From assembly GCA_900318665.1 (NCBI GenBank), contig ONLQ01000002.1, positions 1-64,000 of the forward strand: 64,000 nt of DNA. The letters run 5' to 3'. The notes below the pieces were generated by a model. The model searched no databases. It worked only from the letters and a program-made list of their open reading frames with translations, and was not told the DNA's origin. Source of the stretch: an uncultured Bacteroidales bacterium (lineage in GTDB: Bacteria > Bacteroidota > Bacteroidia > Bacteroidales > P3). The position numbers and the translations under genes were made by a program. Positions 27,133 through 35,440 of the stretch are shown one piece after another. Within the stretch, counting starts at the first letter, position 1. Every line of letters starts with the position of its first letter.

Positions 27133-27999
27133 TTGTCGTTCGTTGGTTCATATCGTGGCTTTTGTTTGGCGTTGATGTTGATGGCCGTTTCGTCGTCGTA
27201 TGCACAGCGTCAGCGTCCCTACGGCGAGGTAGGCCTTTCTGGCGGCGGCATGAACTATATTGGCGACCTCAACGGGCAGAGCCTTTTGGGCAAAGTAAAT
27301 CCGGCAGGCAATCTCTTTTTTCGCTACAACCTTAACGAGCGTTTGGCTGTCAATATAGGCGCCACCTATGGCATAATCGAAGGGGGCAATCCCGACGTGC
27401 AGGAGTGGCGCAACCTCAGTTTCCGTTCGTCTATTTGGGAAGGCTCGGTGCGTGCCGAGTTCAATTTTGTCGCCTTCGGGCTGGCGCAGGTGCAGTATCG
27501 CACCACGCCCTATCTCTTTGTGGGTCTGGCCGTCACGGGCTTCAATCCGCGTGCGCAATACACCGATCCCGCCACAGGTTCAATCTCATGGGTTGACCTC
27601 GAGCCGCTGGGCACCGAAGGGCAGCATTCCGACCTCTATCCCTCCGTCTATCCCTACAGCCGCGCCATCGTAACCATGCCTTTCGGGCTTGGTTTCAAGG
27701 CTCGTTTCTCATCGTCGGTGGTCATGGCGTTTGAGTATGGTTTCCGCAAGACGTGGAGCGACTATCTCGACGACGTGAGCACCGTCTATGTTGATCAAGC
27801 CATCTTTGCCGACAACCCTACGGCGGCAGCATTGGCCGACCGCAGTGCCGAGGTTAAAGGCGGCTCTCCCAACGCTATCGGCACACAGCGTGGCGACGAC
27901 TCGCTCAACGACTGGTATGCCTATTTCAATTTCTCCATAGCCTTCAGTTCCGAGTTCTTGTTCGGCTGGTCACGTCCCAAGAGATGCACCACCGATTAG
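27133..27999 (+). CDS. DUF6089 family outer-membrane beta-barrel protein, probable TTG start
   Basis: This 288-residue protein has a signal peptide (FCLALMLMAVSSSYAQ) followed by alternating amphipathic strands starting YGEVGLSGGGMNYIGDLN, as in DUF6089 barrels. The frame opens directly after the previous stop (TAG at 27121), so the possible starts are TTG at 27133, 27166 or 27172, or ATG at 27175. The ATG would leave only about 10 residues of signal peptide, so TTG 27133 is the most likely start. It lies between the DUF4837 gene and uppS, an order conserved in the phylum. The function is unknown; an accessory role in outer-membrane assembly is a guess from context. Confidence 0.82.
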   Translation: MSFVGSYRGFCLALMLMAVSSSYAQRQRPYGEVGLSGGGMNYIGDLNGQSLLGKVNPAGNLFFRYNLNERLAVNIGATYGIIEGGNPDVQEWRNLSFRSSIWEGSVRAEFNFVAFGLAQVQYRTTPYLFVGLAVTGFNPRAQYTDPATGSISWVDLEPLGTEGQHSDLYPSVYPYSRAIVTMPFGLGFKARFSSSVVMAFEYGFRKTWSDYLDDVSTVYVDQAIFADNPTAAALADRSAEVKGGSPNAIGTQRGDDSLNDWYAYFNFSIAFSSEFLFGWSRPKRCTTD

Positions 28000-28029
28000 T
28001 TCCTTTATTGTTGCAACAAAAGACCATAT

Positions 28030-28782
28030 ATGAATATTACCGAATTAGATAAGACCCGTATTCCGCAGCATGTGGCTGTCATTATGGACGGCAATGGCCG
28101 CTGGGCCAAGCAGCGCAAACACGAGCGCCTCTTCGGCCACAAGAATGCCATCACCGCTGTGAGGCAGACCATAGAAACTGCTGGCGAGATAGGGGTTAAA
28201 TACCTTACGCTCTATGCTTTCAGCACCGAGAACTGGAACCGCCGCAAGGAAGAGGTTGACGGTCTTATGGTGCTCCTTGCCAAGACTATTGCCGACGAGA
28301 TAGACGAACTGCAGCGCAACAACGTGCGCCTCTGCATGATAGGCGATATGGACCGTCTGCCCGATTTTGCAGCCAAAAGCCTGAAGGAGTGCATACGCCA
28401 AACGGCTTCCAACAGTGGGCTTACTCTCGTGCTGGCGCTGAGTTATAGTTCTCGCTGGGAGTTGGCCCGCGCCATGCGTCAGATTGCGTCAGAGGCAAAG
28501 GCTGGCACATTGGATGTCGATGCCATTAGCGAAGAAACCATAGCGCAGCATCTTGCCACTGCCGACTATCCCGACCCCGACCTCTTGATACGCACCGGCG
28601 GCGAGCAGCGTCTGAGCAATTTCCTGCTCTGGCAGATGTCCTACGCCGAATTCTATTTCACCGACCTGCTGTGGCCCGATTTCCGTCGCGAACATTTCAT
28701 CGAGGCCATTGCCGACTATCAAAGCCGCCAGCGACGTTTCGGGCGTTCGGGCGACCAAATAGAGCAATCCTCCACCGACTAA
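28030..28782 (+). CDS. uppS: Undecaprenyl diphosphate synthase (cis-prenyltransferase)
   Basis: This cytoplasmic enzyme adds eight isoprene units to farnesyl diphosphate to make C55-PP, the lipid carrier for peptidoglycan and O-antigen. It has 250 residues, normal length. The signature IMDGNGRWAKQR holds the catalytic Asp at residue 20. The second signature is DLLIRTGGEQRLSNFLLWQ, followed by the Phe-Tyr-Phe region of the substrate tunnel. It is placed directly before bamA. Confidence 0.97.
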   Translation: MNITELDKTRIPQHVAVIMDGNGRWAKQRKHERLFGHKNAITAVRQTIETAGEIGVKYLTLYAFSTENWNRRKEEVDGLMVLLAKTIADEIDELQRNNVRLCMIGDMDRLPDFAAKSLKECIRQTASNSGLTLVLALSYSSRWELARAMRQIASEAKAGTLDVDAISEETIAQHLATADYPDPDLLIRTGGEQRLSNFLLWQMSYAEFYFTDLLWPDFRREHFIEAIADYQSRQRRFGRSGDQIEQSSTD

Positions 28783-28858
28783 TAAAATATTTCTCTGCCA
28801 AATGAGTTATTATTCTATAATAAAATCTACTATCAACAGCGTCTTATCATTCTGCCCG

Positions 28859-31384
28859 ATGAATTTCTGCAAGCGTTTTTTTATCACTCTCTCCCTTTTG
28901 CTGACGACTTTTACTGCTGGAGCACAAATCGAACTGGGTGGCGGACAGGATATTGATATCGACTATCTTACCCCTAAGCAATACGAGATTGCCGCCATCG
29001 ATATCGAAGGGTCCGACAATCTCGACAGCCGTATGGTGCTGCTCGTTTCGGGCCTCCATGTTGGCGACCGCGTGCGCGTGCCGGGCGATAAGGTCTCTTC
29101 GGCCATCGACAACCTCTGGCGTCAGGGACTTTTCGAGGATGTGCAAATCCTCGTCACTCGTATTCAGGGCGACAAGATTTTCCTCAAATATGTGCTGAAA
29201 ACACGCCCCAAGATGTCGCGCTTCAAGTTCAACGGCGTCAAGAAAGGCGATGCCGACAAACTGCGCAAGGAGATGAACATCGGCGTGGGCGACGTGGTGA
29301 CAGAGAATATGCTCACCACCGCCAAAAACCGCATCCGCAGTTACTACATCGAGGACGGCTATGGCAACGTGCAGGTCGAAACCGAATTGGAACAGGACAC
29401 CGCGGGCGGCAAAAACGACCGTGTGGCCGTTGTCTTTAATGTCAAGACAGGCAAGCGACTCAAGATAGAGCATCTCATTTTCGAGGGCAACAACGCCATC
29501 TCGTCAAGCAAACTGCAGTCGAAAATGGATAACACCCACGACGTGCATTATTTTTGGAAACTCTATTTCTGGAAAAAGAACTTTTGGAAATCGTCAAAGT
29601 ACATAGACTCCAAGTTCCAGGAAGACCTCAACAGCGTCATCACCTACTACAACGAGCAGGGCTACCGCGATGCGCGAATAGTGCTCGACACCGTCTATCC
29701 TGCCGAGGGAACCGAGAAGCAGGACCGCGTAAACGTCAAGGTGCGCATCCACGAGGGCGAACGCTTCACATTCCGCAACATCACCTTTGCTGGCAACACT
29801 ATCTATCCTTCCGAACTGCTCTCGCGCAATCTGCGTATCCGCAAAGGCGACCCCTACAATAAAACGCTTCTCGAAACCAATATCAACTACAACCCTGCTG
29901 GCACCGACATCACCTCCATGTATATGGACAATGGCTATCTCTTCTTCAACGCCACTCCCGTCGAGATGGCTGTTGAGAACGACTCTATCGACATCGAGAT
30001 TCGCATTGTCGAAGGCAAGCAGGCTCGTATTCGCAACGTCAGCGTCGAGGGCAACACCATCACCAACGACAAGGTCATCATGCGTGAACTCCATACGCGT
30101 CCGGGCGACCTCTTCAGCCGCGATGCCGTTATCCGCAGCCGTCGCGAACTCGTAACGTTGGGCTATTTCAAAGAGGAGTCCATCATTCCTGAGCCTCGCC
30201 CCAACCGCGAGGACGGCACTGTCGATATAGTCTATAAGGTTGAAGAGGGTAGCACCTCGCAACTCCAGTTGCAGGGCGGCTATGGCAGTGGTATGATTAT
30301 CGGACAGTTGGGTGTGCAACTCAACAACTTCTCGGCACGCAACATCTTCAACAAAAAGGCTTGGGCGCCTCTGCCTGCTGGCGATGGTCAGAAACTGGGC
30401 GTCAACCTCGTCACTAACGGTTCCTACTACTACGCCATCAGTGGTTCTTTCACCGAGCCGTGGCTTGGCGGTCGTCGTGCGCAGGCCCTCAGCGTCTCTA
30501 TCTATCACAACCTCTACAGCAACGGGTTCTACTACGACAAAAGCAGTTCTAATTACTACAGTCTGAAAATCACCGGTGCAGGAGTCTCGTTGTCGCGCCG
30601 CCTCAAATGGCCCGACGACTATTTCATCCTCTCCCACGCCATTTCCTACAAGCACTACACCCTCGACAACTATTCCAGCCTCTCTTCGCTCTTCACCGAC
30701 GGCGATGCCCACGACCTCTCCTATGGCCTCACCATCGCACGCAACTCCACCGACTCGCCTATCTATCCTCGCAGCGGTTCCGAAGTCTCCGTAACGGGCT
30801 ATGTCACTCCGCCTTATTCGAAAATAAGCGGCAAAGATTTCTCCACGGCTTCGGCACAGGAAAAATACCGCATGGTGGAATACTTCAAGGTCAACGCCCG
30901 TAGTTCGTGGATGCTCAACCTTGTTGGCGACGTGGTGCTCAACGCCCGTGCCCGCTTTGGCTGGATGGGCTACTACAACAGCGACATCGGCGATGCCCCA
31001 TTCGGACGCTATTATCTGGGTGGCGACGGTCTTTCCACATGGATGCTCGACGGTCGCGAGGTGGTGCCTCTCCGAGGCTATACCAACAACTCGCTCACTC
31101 CCGCAGGCGGCGGCTCGGTGTTCGACCGTTTCACCATGGAACTGCGTCAGCCCATCATCGAGAGTGCCAGTGCCACCATCTATGTGCTCGGCTTTGCCGA
31201 AGGCGGTAACTGCTGGGGCAGCATCAAGGAGTTCGACCCCTTCCAGATGTACACCTCCGCAGGTCTCGGCGTGCGCCTCTATATGCCTATGTTCGGCCTC
31301 ATTGGCGTTGACTGGGGCTATGGTTTCCAGGGCGTCAACGGTGGCAGCCAATTCCACTTCTCAATAGGCCAGAGCCTCGACTAA
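28859..31384 (+). CDS. bamA: BamA outer-membrane protein assembly factor
   Basis: This is the essential outer-membrane insertase, 841 residues from the ATG at 28859. That start gives a clean signal peptide (NFCKRFFITLSLLLTTFTAGAQ); the earlier ATG at 28802 would place 19 polar residues before it. Five POTRA domains occupy about residues 40-430, with repeated FxGNxxI turns such as FAGNTIYPSELLS and VEGNTITNDKVI. The Omp85 barrel follows, with the conserved tail region GLGVRLYMPMFGLIGVDWGYGF. The chain ends FSIGQSLD rather than in a terminal Phe, common in this phylum. Two skp-like genes follow directly. Confidence 0.96.
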   Translation: MNFCKRFFITLSLLLTTFTAGAQIELGGGQDIDIDYLTPKQYEIAAIDIEGSDNLDSRMVLLVSGLHVGDRVRVPGDKVSSAIDNLWRQGLFEDVQILVTRIQGDKIFLKYVLKTRPKMSRFKFNGVKKGDADKLRKEMNIGVGDVVTENMLTTAKNRIRSYYIEDGYGNVQVETELEQDTAGGKNDRVAVVFNVKTGKRLKIEHLIFEGNNAISSSKLQSKMDNTHDVHYFWKLYFWKKNFWKSSKYIDSKFQEDLNSVITYYNEQGYRDARIVLDTVYPAEGTEKQDRVNVKVRIHEGERFTFRNITFAGNTIYPSELLSRNLRIRKGDPYNKTLLETNINYNPAGTDITSMYMDNGYLFFNATPVEMAVENDSIDIEIRIVEGKQARIRNVSVEGNTITNDKVIMRELHTRPGDLFSRDAVIRSRRELVTLGYFKEESIIPEPRPNREDGTVDIVYKVEEGSTSQLQLQGGYGSGMIIGQLGVQLNNFSARNIFNKKAWAPLPAGDGQKLGVNLVTNGSYYYAISGSFTEPWLGGRRAQALSVSIYHNLYSNGFYYDKSSSNYYSLKITGAGVSLSRRLKWPDDYFILSHAISYKHYTLDNYSSLSSLFTDGDAHDLSYGLTIARNSTDSPIYPRSGSEVSVTGYVTPPYSKISGKDFSTASAQEKYRMVEYFKVNARSSWMLNLVGDVVLNARARFGWMGYYNSDIGDAPFGRYYLGGDGLSTWMLDGREVVPLRGYTNNSLTPAGGGSVFDRFTMELRQPIIESASATIYVLGFAEGGNCWGSIKEFDPFQMYTSAGLGVRLYMPMFGLIGVDWGYGFQGVNGGSQFHFSIGQSLD

Positions 31385-31433
31385 ACCGAAAGAAGTTGAA
31401 AAACTCCGACTCTCCCCTCAAAAAAAGAATAAG

Positions 31434-32030
31434 ATGAAACTCCGCCATATACTCATTCTCCTGCTCCTCATAGTCCCCTTTGCCACACAGGCACAGAAAT
31501 ATGCCTGCGTCAATACCGACTATGTGCTGCGCAATCTGCCCGACTATTCGCAGGCGCAGCAGCGGCTCGACAAATACGTTAGCGACTGGCAGCGAGAGAT
31601 AGAGGGCAAGATGCAGGAACTCGAAACCCTCCGCCAGTCGTTCCAGCAGGAGGCCTATCTTCTTCCCGACAACCTCAAAAACCGTCGTGCGCAGGAAATC
31701 AAGACCCGTGACCAAGAGGTGCGTGACCTGCAGCGCAAACGCTTTGCCGCCGATGGCGACCTCGACAAAAAGCGTGCCGAACTCCTAAAACCTATTCAAG
31801 ACCGCGTCTATAGCGCCATAGAGCGCATAGCCAAGGAGAAAGGTTTTTCACTTGTGCTCGACAAGGCAGGCTCCGCCACAGTGCTTTTCGCCTCCGAAAA
31901 AATCGACATCACCAACGATGTGTTGCAAGTCCTCGGTGTCAAAGAGTCCGATGTAGAGTCCAACGCCGCCGAAACAGCATCGAAAACAGGCAAAAAAGCA
32001 CCCACCAACCCCGAATTGAGAACGTTATAG
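31434..32030 (+). CDS. Skp/OmpH-like periplasmic chaperone, first copy
   Basis: This 198-residue protein has a signal peptide ending TQAQ. The rest is mostly a long helical hairpin (QAQQRLDKYVSDWQREIEGK to RDQEVRDLQRKR) flanked by small strands (KYACVNTDYVLRNLPDY; FSLVLDKAGSATVLFA). This is the tentacle layout of Skp, which binds unfolded outer-membrane proteins for delivery to BamA. It follows bamA by 49 bp. The C-terminal 30 residues after the core are polar and probably disordered. A paralogue follows. Confidence 0.9.
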   Translation: MKLRHILILLLLIVPFATQAQKYACVNTDYVLRNLPDYSQAQQRLDKYVSDWQREIEGKMQELETLRQSFQQEAYLLPDNLKNRRAQEIKTRDQEVRDLQRKRFAADGDLDKKRAELLKPIQDRVYSAIERIAKEKGFSLVLDKAGSATVLFASEKIDITNDVLQVLGVKESDVESNAAETASKTGKKAPTNPELRTL

Positions 32031-32073
32031 GCTCTTTTTTTTATACATCAAGGTCTATTTGTAGAAATTCATG

Positions 32074-32081
32074 TATTTTTG
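32074..32081 (+). promoter_or_regulatory. -7 promoter box for the second skp-like gene
   Basis: TATTTTTG fits TAnnTTTG and lies 68 bp before the ATG at 32149, so the second chaperone can be expressed apart from bamA. Confidence 0.55.
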
Positions 32082-32148
32082 CCTTTCACGCAATAGCATT
32101 AGCAAGTTATAACCCATTGAATAATAACAATAAAAACTCATAACACCA

Positions 32149-32658
32149 ATGAAAAAGACTTTTATCGTTCTGCTCGTGGCTCTCGTAGCCTGCTGCGGTA
32201 CCTCCATGGCTCAGAAAAATATCAAACTCGGCCACATCAACTCTACCGAACTCATGCAGATTATGCCTGGCCGCGACTCGGCACAGACTGTTCTTGAAAA
32301 TGAGATGGCAGAACTCGAAAACACTCTCAAATCAATGAGCAGCGAACTCGAGACCCGCTACAACGACTATCTCTCCAAGCAGGACGCCATGTCCGACCTC
32401 ATCAAGCAGACCAAGCAGCGCGAACTGCAGGACATGCAGGCCCGTGCACAGGAGTTCCAGAAAAACGCCGAGAAGCAACTGCAAGAGCGTCAGGCCGAAC
32501 TGCTGAAACCCATCATCGACCGTGCCAAGAAAGCCATCGAGGATGTTGCCAAAGAGAACGGCTACACCTACGTCTTCGATAGCGGCGTCGGAGCACTCCT
32601 CTACAGCCAAGAGAGCGACGACCTAATGCCCCTCGTCAAAAAGAAACTCGGCATCTGA
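32149..32658 (+). CDS. Skp/OmpH-like periplasmic chaperone, second copy
   Basis: This 169-residue paralogue of the preceding protein has a signal peptide ending SMAQ. A strand (IKLGHINSTELMQIMPG) leads into a long charged helical hairpin (LENEMAELENTLKSMSSELE to QLQERQAELLKPIIDRAKK), and a final strand (YTYVFDSGVGALLY) closes the core. Tandem skp-like genes after bamA are normal in Bacteroidota and may serve different clients. The gene has its own -7 box. Confidence 0.92.
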   Translation: MKKTFIVLLVALVACCGTSMAQKNIKLGHINSTELMQIMPGRDSAQTVLENEMAELENTLKSMSSELETRYNDYLSKQDAMSDLIKQTKQRELQDMQARAQEFQKNAEKQLQERQAELLKPIIDRAKKAIEDVAKENGYTYVFDSGVGALLYSQESDDLMPLVKKKLGI

Positions 32659-32702
32659 TAATCAGTTATCCCCCAAAAACGATACAAACTGAATTATAAA
32701 TT

Positions 32703-32803
32703 GCCTCGGAGAGGCAAAACGCGCAAAGCGCAAATAAGACCGTACAAGCGGAGCGTAGTGCGGTCCAGCAAGATAACAAAGACGGTGCATCTCGGAGAGA
32801 TGC
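32703..32803 (+). repeat. Multi-hairpin intergenic repeat, copy B
   Basis: Four elements are seen in order: GCCTC-GGA-GAGGC (32703-32715), GCGC-AAA-GCGC (32721-32731), a longer GACCG/CGGTC stem (about 32738-32765) and GCATCTC-GGA-GAGATGC (32787-32803). The order and spacers match copies A and C. The gap 32659-33086 contains this copy and the structured RNA candidate that follows. Confidence 0.7.
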
Positions 32804-32879
32804 GACATTGAAGAATTAATAGAATCCCTCTAAACTAAAATAACTGCATAAAAACAAAGAAACAGTAAAATAAAGACAT

Positions 32880-33022
32880 ATTAAAGCGTATTCGCTTTTC
32901 GTTGCTAACGGAAATCTGGACAATTTCCACCATCATGCATAAGAAAAGAGAAACGTTCACGACACCGTGAACATTCTTGTTTGCATGATAGGCAGTCCAG
33001 AGCCTCCGTTAGAACAAAAATA
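32880..33022 (-). ncRNA. Candidate structured RNA between skp and the CsgG-like genes
   Basis: A long nested hairpin is visible. CTAACGGA (32905-32912) pairs with TCCGTTAG (33005-33012), TCTGGAC (32915-32921) with GTCCAGA (32995-33001), and ATCATGCA (32932-32939) with TGCATGAT (32982-32989). AAGAA (32941-32945) then pairs with TTCTT (32974-32978), and GTTCACG (32955-32961) with CGTGAAC (32966-32972) around an ACAC loop. The minus strand is favoured because a TATTTTTG -7 box (33022-33015) sits just outside the base of the stem, and an AAAGCG/CGCTTT hairpin with a weak U-rich tail lies at the other end (about 32898-32873). On the plus strand it would be a 5' leader element; GTTCACGG at 33024-33031 could then compete for the apical arm. 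No family was recognised. Confidence 0.45.
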
Positions 33023-33086
33023 AGTTCACGGCTTTTTTATTGCCTATTTTTCAAGAAACAATAGTATTCAAATAAAAACAATCACA

Positions 33087-33986
33087 ATGAAAAAATTATT
33101 ACTTTTAGCAGTGATGTGCCTGATGGCATTATCAATGCAGGCGCAACGTTGCGCAGTTTTTGAATTCAAAGTACAGGAGGGCATTTCTGAAGAGGATGTA
33201 GAGGGTGTTTCCTTTGTGTTCCGTTCCAATTTCCATCCGTCGGGCTATACTGTGATAGAGCGTGAGCAAGTGGAAAGGACGATAAAAGAGATGGGTTTTA
33301 AGCCCTCGAAAATAACTCAAGAGCAAATGATTAGTGTGGGACGCAAATTGGATGCTTCTTTCATAGTGGTAGGCATAATGACAAAGTCGATGGACGAATA
33401 CAATGTTGCGCTTAATGCCATCAAGGTTGAGACGGGCATTAGTGAGGCATCCGATGGAGCCTCATTCGAGCGCTACGCCTATCGCGATAACGTCAGGATG
33501 GCCGCTCTGCGGCTTGCTGAAAAGATAGTTTCTACTGGTTCGGTAGTCATTTCGCAGCCTATTGTTAGCCAGCCCGCCACCAAACCAGCCCCTACAGGCT
33601 ATGTCAATTTGGGTTTGCCCAGCGGCACGCTGTGGAAAGACCGTAACGAGGCAGGACGCTACACCTACGATGAGGCCATCGAACGTTTTGGATTGAAACT
33701 GCCGTCCAAAGACCAGTTCGACGAGTTGAAAGCCAAATGCAAATGGATATGGATAGGCAAAAGTTATAAGGTAATAGGTCCCAATGGTAACGCCATAACC
33801 ATGCCTGCTGAGGGTATAAAGCAATGCGACGGCACCATAGACAACATGGGTTCCAATGGTAACTATTGGACATCAGAGTCTAAAAACGCCAAGAAGGCTT
33901 ACCAGTTCTTTTTCCGTTCGAGCAAACAGAAGTCGAGTAGCATAGAGCGTTGCACGGCTCAGTCGGTCAGACTTGTACAAGAATAA
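33087..33986 (+). CDS. CsgG/LpoB-like plus FISUMP-domain secreted protein, copy 1
   Basis: This 299-residue protein has a signal peptide (LLLLAVMCLMALSMQAQ). An N-terminal domain of about 140 residues resembles CsgG/TolB-N or PBP-activator (LpoB) folds (YTVIEREQVERTIKEMGF, ISVGRKLDASFIVVG). A linker leads to a C-terminal FISUMP-type domain (YVNLGLPSGTLWKDRNEA, LPSKDQFDELK, GNYWTSE, SVRLVQE). There is no lipobox Cys at the cleavage site, so it is probably soluble in the periplasm or exported. The role is unknown. A close paralogue follows at 34175 with the same domain order; the repeat copy C lies between them. Confidence 0.78.
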   Translation: MKKLLLLAVMCLMALSMQAQRCAVFEFKVQEGISEEDVEGVSFVFRSNFHPSGYTVIEREQVERTIKEMGFKPSKITQEQMISVGRKLDASFIVVGIMTKSMDEYNVALNAIKVETGISEASDGASFERYAYRDNVRMAALRLAEKIVSTGSVVISQPIVSQPATKPAPTGYVNLGLPSGTLWKDRNEAGRYTYDEAIERFGLKLPSKDQFDELKAKCKWIWIGKSYKVIGPNGNAITMPAEGIKQCDGTIDNMGSNGNYWTSESKNAKKAYQFFFRSSKQKSSSIERCTAQSVRLVQE

Positions 33987-34035
33987 ATACCGTATCAACA
34001 CATCGGAACAAATCTTCAGTGAATGTTAGCAAAAA

Positions 34036-34126
34036 GCCTCGAAGAGGCAAAACGCACAAAGTGCACATAACACCATATGCAGTATGGTGCAATAGGCCAA
34101 ACAAAACAAGCATCTCGAAGAGATGC
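34036..34126 (+). repeat. Multi-hairpin intergenic repeat, copy C
   Basis: The copy contains GCCTC-GAA-GAGGC (34036-34048), GCAC-AAA-GTGC (34054-34064), CACCATA/TATGGTG (34071-34077 with 34083-34089) and GCATCTC-GAA-GAGATGC (34110-34126). Compared with copy B the second stem changes from GCGC/GCGC to GCAC/GTGC, a pairing-preserving change. Confidence 0.75.
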
Positions 34127-34174
34127 GACAAGACAAATAGGACATTTAATAACAATCAATAAAATCCAAAACAC

Positions 34175-35077
34175 ATGAAAAAACTTTTATTAGCAGCAAT
34201 TATGTTTATGTTAGCACTAACGATGCAGGCTCAGCAGCGTTGTGCGGTGTTTAAGTTTCAGGCTGGAGACGGCGTGGATGAAGAAGATATTGAGGGCATA
34301 TCCTATATGTTCCGTTCCAATTTCGCCCCTGCAGACTATACTGTGCTTGAACATGGACGCGTTGTCCGTGCCGTGGAACAGAGGGGCTTTAAGCAGACAG
34401 AGATGACCCCTCAACAGTTACTGAAAGTCGGGCGAGATTTGGATGCCTCTGTGATAGTGGTTGGTGTGTTGAGCAAGTTTATGGACGAATACAGCGTAAC
34501 CATTGATGTCTCTAAGGTAGAGAACAATCAGCGCCTCGCAAGTGAGAATGCCACGTTTGCTCGTACGGAATACCGTGACAAGATGAAAACTCTGGCTCAA
34601 AACATTGCCAGCAAATTAAGTGGCCGCTCGTCATCGAATGGCAATCAGAATGGTGGGCAGACATCGACAGGTAGTAGTCAGGTGCAAGCGGGATATACCG
34701 ACCTTGGATTGCCGAGTGGCACCATCTGGAAAAACTTCAACGCCACAGGTTTTTACACCTACGATGAGGCTGTCTCGCAGTTCGGAAACCGTCTCCCAAC
34801 AAAACAACAATGGGAAGAGTTGAAGGCTGAATGTCAATGGACGTGGAACGGCAGTGGTTATAATGTAACAGGTCCTAACGGCAATTTCATCGTTCTGCCC
34901 GCCGCAGGCTGGCGTACTTGCGGTGGAGAAGTGCGCAGTGTGGGTTCTCGCGGTGAATACTGGTCGTCCACGCTTTTTGACTCAGGAAGAGGATCGTACT
35001 GCTACTTTGCTCCAGAGGTGGGCATTAGCAAAGAAGACCGATGCATTGGCAAATCCGTCCGTCTCGTCCAAAATTAA
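34175..35077 (+). CDS. CsgG/LpoB-like plus FISUMP-domain secreted protein, copy 2
   Basis: This 300-residue paralogue of the preceding gene has a signal peptide (LLLAAIMFMLALTMQAQ), a CsgG-like N domain (YTVLEHGRVVRAVEQRGF, LLKVGRDLDASVIVVGVL) and a Ser/Gly/Asn-rich linker (residues about 150-167). The C-terminal FISUMP domain reads YTDLGLPSGTIWKNFNATG, LPTKQQWEELK, GEYWSSTLFD and KSVRLVQN. The two copies share domain layout and many identical blocks, so tandem duplication is clear. The linker and C-terminal strands differ most, which could mean different partners. No promoter was recognised. Confidence 0.78.
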   Translation: MKKLLLAAIMFMLALTMQAQQRCAVFKFQAGDGVDEEDIEGISYMFRSNFAPADYTVLEHGRVVRAVEQRGFKQTEMTPQQLLKVGRDLDASVIVVGVLSKFMDEYSVTIDVSKVENNQRLASENATFARTEYRDKMKTLAQNIASKLSGRSSSNGNQNGGQTSTGSSQVQAGYTDLGLPSGTIWKNFNATGFYTYDEAVSQFGNRLPTKQQWEELKAECQWTWNGSGYNVTGPNGNFIVLPAAGWRTCGGEVRSVGSRGEYWSSTLFDSGRGSYCYFAPEVGISKEDRCIGKSVRLVQN

Positions 35078-35121
35078 TAATTGCGCGCGCAAATGCGCAA
35101 TCACAGGACATTCCCATTATT

Positions 35122-35156
35122 GTTTGTCTGTTCGGGCCTCAGCCCGACAGACAAAC
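35122..35156 (+). terminator. Strong hairpin after the CsgG/FISUMP pair
   Basis: GTTTGTCTG-(T)-TCGGGC (35122-35137) pairs with GCCCGA-CAGACAAAC (35142-35156). This gives 15 pairs, a one-base bulge and a CTCA loop. There is no long U tract (CTTTG follows). A smaller TTGCGC/GCGCAA hairpin lies at 35081-35100. The gap 35078-35440 holds only these hairpins and a weak -7-like box near 35409. Confidence 0.6.
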
Positions 35157-35440
35157 TTTGTATATCTCCATTTATGCTCAATTCATGATAATTCGTGTCT
35201 AAAAGAATTAATTCGTCCATTTGCTTATTTATGTTCCAGAATGTTGTATCTAAACTCCTCCTTTCCCCAAGAGAGGGGAGAATAAAGTCCAGTGGATTTT
35301 GATAGCGAAGTGGTGAACAAAACGGGCGGGGGCGTTGAACGGAGTATTAAGTAGATGTGTATAATCAGTTTGCGTGATAATAACAATCCACTTTCTGATT
35401 TAGAATTTGTATTTTTACGACCTATATTATTCATCGCAAA

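Noticed and set aside
29594..31357. Long minus-strand open frame (587 codons) opposite bamA
   Set aside because: The plus strand encodes a clear BamA with POTRA and barrel motifs. The antisense frame arises from its codon bias and has no recognisable domain.
32901..33015. Integron attC-like site (CTAAC at one end, GTTAG at the other of a long imperfect hairpin)
   Set aside because: The ends do not fit the RYYYAAC and GTTRRRY core sites exactly, no integrase or cassette array is present, and a promoter at the base suits an RNA better.
33024..33048. GGC-T6-ATT-GCC as a terminator of a plus-strand RNA
   Set aside because: The stem is only three pairs with the T run in the loop, too weak for intrinsic termination.
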